A DNA stretch of 64,000 bases from Trema orientale (Eukaryota > Streptophyta > Magnoliopsida > Rosales > Cannabaceae). The position numbers and the translations under genes are program-made. The DNA lies in the NCBI GenBank assembly GCA_002914845.1, contig JXTC01000010.1, positions 706,493-770,492 on the forward strand, in the 5' to 3' direction. The notes under the pieces are model-generated. The model had not been told where the DNA came from. It worked only from the letters and a program-made list of their open reading frames with translations, and ran no database searches. Below, piece after piece: positions 59,974 through 64,000 of this stretch (its first letter is position 1; each line of letters opens with the position of its first letter).

Positions 59974-61031
59974 AATTTAATAGTTGTTCGAGATTGGTCT
60001 AAAGCCAAATAAATCAGCATAAATAGATAGATAAATAAAATGGACCGTAATGACTAACAAGTTAGTAAGTTAAAGTTGATATTTCTGTAACCATCCCTTT
60101 TGTAGCCAATAATCAAAGCTAACATGAATCAATTTGCTCTTAGTATGTGATAGCGGTCGTTAATATAGTCAAATTAAATTTATAACCTCCTCTATCTATC
60201 CTAAAAAATCTAATACAGTGGCAAGAATGGGTTGATCCCACGAGGAGCTGATCTAATTAGTAAGCCATTAATCCTAAGGAGTTATGGGGGTTTCTTAAAA
60301 AAAACCTAAAACTAACTAAAAATAAGAAAATAAATAAAGTGCAGTAAATAATAAGATAAAAAGATTAAAAGTTTATTCTCCACCACTAGACACTTCATCA
60401 CATCAATTACCAAATATCATATTAGTCAATATTCAAACTTATTAGCTAGAAATTAACAACATGTCTATTAATCCTAATTTTCTTTCTTAGATACATTAGA
60501 CAAAACAAGCTCTTCATCTAAATTATAATAGCTAGGTAACATCAGATACGCTCTCTTAATTAGTCTGACCAACACATTAAGATATTGAGAATATATTAAA
60601 CTAGGCAATTCATCTCGTAAGCTCGGAATTTTTTAACCTAGGTCTTACTTTACGTCACAATCTCATATAATTACGCAACTATATTTATAAACATGATCAT
60701 GCTACTAACAACAGAAAATTAGACAATTACAAATCTAACTCCTATTCTAGTAATATTATATCAATCATAAATCATTCAGTGGCCATCCAAATAATAAACA
60801 ATCAACATAATAATCATCAAGCATGGAAGAATATAAGACAAGTTTGAATAAAACCTGACCAATATAAACACTTGGAAAATCAATACAACTACATAACTAG
60901 GGCTTTAAAATCACCCTTAACCTAACCTAAAATCTAATCTAGCAATAATATAGAATAGACAATAAGAACATATTGCTGGAAAAATAAAACAAAGGAAAGG
61001 AAATAAAAAAAAGAATGAAGAATGACTGCTG
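59974..61031. other. AT-rich DNA, no gene
   Basis: No ARF exon and no conserved frame. The text near 60220-60300 (CAAGAATGGGTTGATCCCAC, then GAGGAGCTGATC) resembles dispersed plant repeat sequence but could not be assigned to a class. Confidence 0.5.
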
Positions 61032-61606
61032 CTCCCGCCTAGGGCTGGCAATTTGTGACACGATACGGCAACACGACTCAAAACCTGCACAAAATTAACG
61101 AGTTTGGGTTTAGCTTAATCATATTCGTATCGTGTTCGGGTTAGAGATATTAACCCATTTAATTAATAAGTCATGTTCGGGTTGAACTCGCTAACACAAA
61201 AATGACTTGTTTAGTAAACGAGTTATACGGGTCGTATCGTGTGGTGTTAACCCGTTTATAAATGGGTCGTATTCGTGTCATAATTTCTGACCTATTTATT
61301 AAAGAGAAATTTAACATTTACTTAAATTGGGCCCAAAATTTTGTCATATTTCTATAAGGCCCTTTATTAAACGGGTCGTACTCAGGTCACAAGTCGCGGG
61401 TCACGTATCACATGTCAATATAATATGTTTAGTAAACGGGGTTACACGAGTCGCGTCGTGTCAACCCGTTTATTAAAGGGTTGTATTCGTTTCTGACCCA
61501 TTTATTAAACGGGTCGTGTTCAGGTTAAGTATTTACCTATTATATATGTACATCGACACGACACGAATACGACCCATGGACACGAATTGCCAGCCCTACT
61601 CCCGCC
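61032..61606. mobile_element. hAT-type MITE with perfect 8-bp target duplication, 559 bp
   Basis: The element is 61040-61598 between identical CTCCCGCC copies (61032-61039 and 61599-61606). The ends TAGGGCTGGCAATTTGTG and, from the right, TAGGGCTGGCAATTCGTG differ at one base. Many AACGGGTCGT, CGTGTCAACCCG and ACGGGTTA words line the interior. It belongs to the same broad family as 28958-29584 and 11896-12265. The near-identical ends suggest a younger insertion. Confidence 0.9.
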
Positions 61607-61749
61607 TTCAAGCTCTTCATCTCTCTAGGTATTTTAGGTGGTTTCCTCTATAGGAACTTTCTTTAATTTAACCTAAAATGACCTATTTATAAAGAGAGAC
61701 TCGATAATGGCATCTTCGTAGACTCGACAATACTTAATCTAACCTTTTG

Positions 61750-64000
61750 GTGAGTTCTGTGCATAATATGGAATAGTACATGAGGTCATTCCTCCTTATT
61801 TGCCTCAGTCAAATGGTGTCACTGAGCAGAATAATCGTACATTGAAAAAAAGAATGAATGTAATGCTGTTAAATTCTGAGTTACCTCAGAATATGTGGGG
61901 GGAAGATATCTTGACAGCTAATTACTTTTTAAATAAGGTACATTGTAAGAAATAAGAAAAGACACCTTATGAATTGTGGAAAGAAAAAAAGTCTTCCTAT
62001 AAGTACTTACGAATGTATGGGTGTCTTGCCAAAGTGGTTGTTCCTATACCTAAAAAGGTGAAAATATATCCAAATATTATTGATTGTATTTTCATTGGCT
62101 ATGTAAAAAATAATAATGCTTATCGATTTCTTGTGGAAGAGTCACAAATTCTAGACATATACAAGAACACGATAATAAAGTCTAGAAATACATCGTTCTT
62201 TAAGCATATATTTCTATGTAGATCTAAAGAAGAGCTGAGTTCTTCTAAACAAACATATGAGACTACAATTAGGAGTAGACATGACCAAGAACTTATGGAT
62301 GATGTTGAGGAAGTGCCTAGATGTAGTAAAAGAGCTAGGACAAAAACATCTTTTAGTCCAGATTTTCTAGACTATTTCCTAGAGGCTAAACCTCAAACTT
62401 TTAAAGAAACTATGAGCTCTTTAGAAGGCCTTTATGAAAAGAGGCCATTCAAAGTGAAATTGATTTTATCTTGTAAAATCATACGTGGGAACTGGTAAAT
62501 CTTCTAATAGGCTGTAAACCTCTAGGGTCCAAATGGATTTTCAAGAGGAAAATGAAAGTAGATGGATCGTTTGATAAGTACATGGCTAGGTTTGTAATTA
62601 AGGGTTACAAATAATGAAAAGGCCTTGACTATTTTGATATATATTCTCTTGTGACAAGAATAACATCCATTAGAATGATACTTGCAATTGTAGCTTTGCA
62701 TAATCTTGAGGTACATCAAATGGATATAAAAATATCTTTTGTAAATAGAGATTTAGATGAAGAAATTGGAATAACCTAAAGGTTTTTCTGCACTTGGACA
62801 AGAAAAAAAAATCTATAAATTGGTGAAGTCTTTATACGAATTGAATCAAGTACTAAAACAATAGTACAAGAAATTTGACAATACGATGATGTCAAATAGA
62901 TTTAAAATCAATTAGTATGATAAATATATCTATGTAAAAAATACAAATAATGGCTATGCCATTTTGTATCTTTATGTTGATGACATGCTCATTGTTAGTA
63001 GTGATGATAAGATGATAAAATCTACTAAAAAGATATTAAATCCCGAATTTGACATGAAATACATAGGTTTAGTCGATATTATATTGGGTATTAAGATCTC
63101 AAAAATATCTGATGGACTTATTCTAAGTCAATCACAATCTTGTGGACAAAATCCTGATAAATTTAATAAAAATGATTCTGGTACAGAACACTAGTAGATA
63201 TAAATCTACAACTATTAAAGAACAAAGAAGAGAGTGTCTCCTAACTAGAATATTCTAGAATGATATAAAGTCTTATATACATAATGAGATATACAAAATC
63301 AAACATAGCTTACACAATTAGTAAACTGAATAGATATACGAGTAATCCAGGAGTGGATTACTGGAAAGAGATAGTAAAAGTACTAAGGTACTTAAAAGTA
63401 CTAAGGTACTTAAGATATACTTTAGCTATGGGCTGCACTATACCAGATATCCAGCGGTCCTAGAGGGTTACAACGATGCTAACTAGATATCTAATATAAA
63501 AGGCTCATAGTTTATTAGTGGGTACGTGTTCACACTATTAGGTGTAGTTGTATTATAGAAATCCTTAAAACAAACCTATATAGCTCGATCCACAATAGAA
63601 TCTGAATTCATTGTTTTGGACAAATGTGGTGAAGAGACAGAATGACTATGATAATTTTTAAAGGATATTCCAAATGTGGCCAAAGTTAGTATCAGCAATT
63701 TGCATCCATTGCAATAGTCAATCTGCTATTAGAAGGGTACAAAGCAATATATATAATGGTAAGTCTAGATATATACATCATAGACATAATACTATTAGAC
63801 AACTACTGTCAACATGAGTTATCTCTGTTGACTATGTGAAATTAAAAGACTACTAACTAAAAAATTAAATAGAGAGTTAGTTGACAAATCATTAAGGAGA
63901 ATGGGACTAAAGCCACCCATGAAATAGTAAATTGATACAGTAGAAGCCCAACCTAGTAGATTGGAGATTCCAAGATCTAGGTTCAAATGGACAACCTAGT
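61750..64000 (+). pseudogene. Ty1-copia pol pseudogene (integrase, RT, RNase H), runs off the window
   Basis: Starting abruptly at 61750, the plus strand encodes the end of integrase (YGIVHEVIPPYLPQSNGVTE, then LPQNMWGEDILTANYFLNK, TPYELWKEKK and the GCLAKV and FIGY motifs), the RT start (PLGSKWIFKRKMKVDGSFDK), the catalytic YVDDMLIVSS at about 62967-62996 followed by DMKYIGLVDIILGIKI, then RNase H: SGYVFTLLGVV, STIESEFIVLDKCGEE and, near 63720-63840, SAIRRVQSN and HNTIRQLLST. Stops (61786-, 61951-, several after 62600) and frameshifts make it non-functional. The longest open piece is 61974-62498. Protease and the first part of integrase are missing on the left, so it is 5' truncated. The 3' LTR would lie beyond the window. 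Confidence 0.92.

Noticed and set aside
1..64000. CRISPR arrays, operons, prokaryotic-type defence or biosynthetic clusters
   Set aside because: No regular short repeats with unique spacers and no bacterial gene organisation; all coding content is intron-bearing plant genes or plant transposons.

Overview
This window is nuclear DNA from a flowering plant, most likely a woody eudicot. The evidence is AT-rich DNA with dense, AG-bounded GT..AG introns, seven plant gene families whose spliced reading frames close exactly, and intergenic space filled with MITEs, tRNA-derived SINEs and decayed Ty1-copia elements. Three isolated N bases (32899, 40067, 58293) mark low-quality assembly positions. The species cannot be fixed from the sequence.

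Layout from left to right. (1) 74-2507, +: the last three exons of an ACD11-type ceramide-1-phosphate transfer protein; the 5' part lies outside the window. (2) 2800-12720: a transposon-rich gap with Harbinger-like MITEs, a decayed LTR element, a probable solo LTR, a 92-bp tandem array, a hAT-like MITE, a perfect 80-bp tandem duplication and a SINE. (3) 12937-20741, +: CPSF30, in the long form carrying a YTH (m6A reader) domain. (4) 20800-29700: AT-rich DNA with two more SINEs, a related MITE cluster, a foldback element and a hAT MITE with a perfect 8-bp target duplication. (5) 29855-33236, +: the U3-55K/RRP9 WD40 protein (YAO), preceded by a telo-box. (6) 34410-45112, -: a 19-exon SIT4-phosphatase-associated (SAPS) protein. 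(7) 45400-52850: AT-rich intergenic DNA with the 3' half of a copia element. (8) 53206-55599, +: DRT111/SPF45-like G-patch and RRM splicing factor. (9) 56749-57769, -: a BZR1-domain transcription factor. (10) 58324-58652, +: the first two exons of an ARF2-like auxin response factor. (11) 58653-64000: a very large intron or a broken gene end, holding a MULE-like MITE, a hAT MITE and a copia pol pseudogene that runs off the window.

CPSF30, SAPS and DRT111 are, from memory, adjacent in Arabidopsis (At1g30460, At1g30470, At1g30480), so this is a conserved microsyntenic block. YAO sits inside the block here. Four of the seven genes act on RNA or growth control: polyadenylation with m6A reading, pre-rRNA processing, splicing, and PP2A/PP6-type phosphatase regulation. 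The BZR-like and ARF genes are head-to-head with about 550 bp between start codons. I found no gene cluster, CRISPR, operon or wholly new system. The most notable points are the conserved short-isoform exit in CPSF30, the SINEs that share one 3' tail but have different tRNA-like heads, the hAT MITE trio, small exon-like duplications in YAO and SAPS, and the doubtful integrity of the ARF locus. All exon coordinates were derived by hand from splice sites and reading phase.
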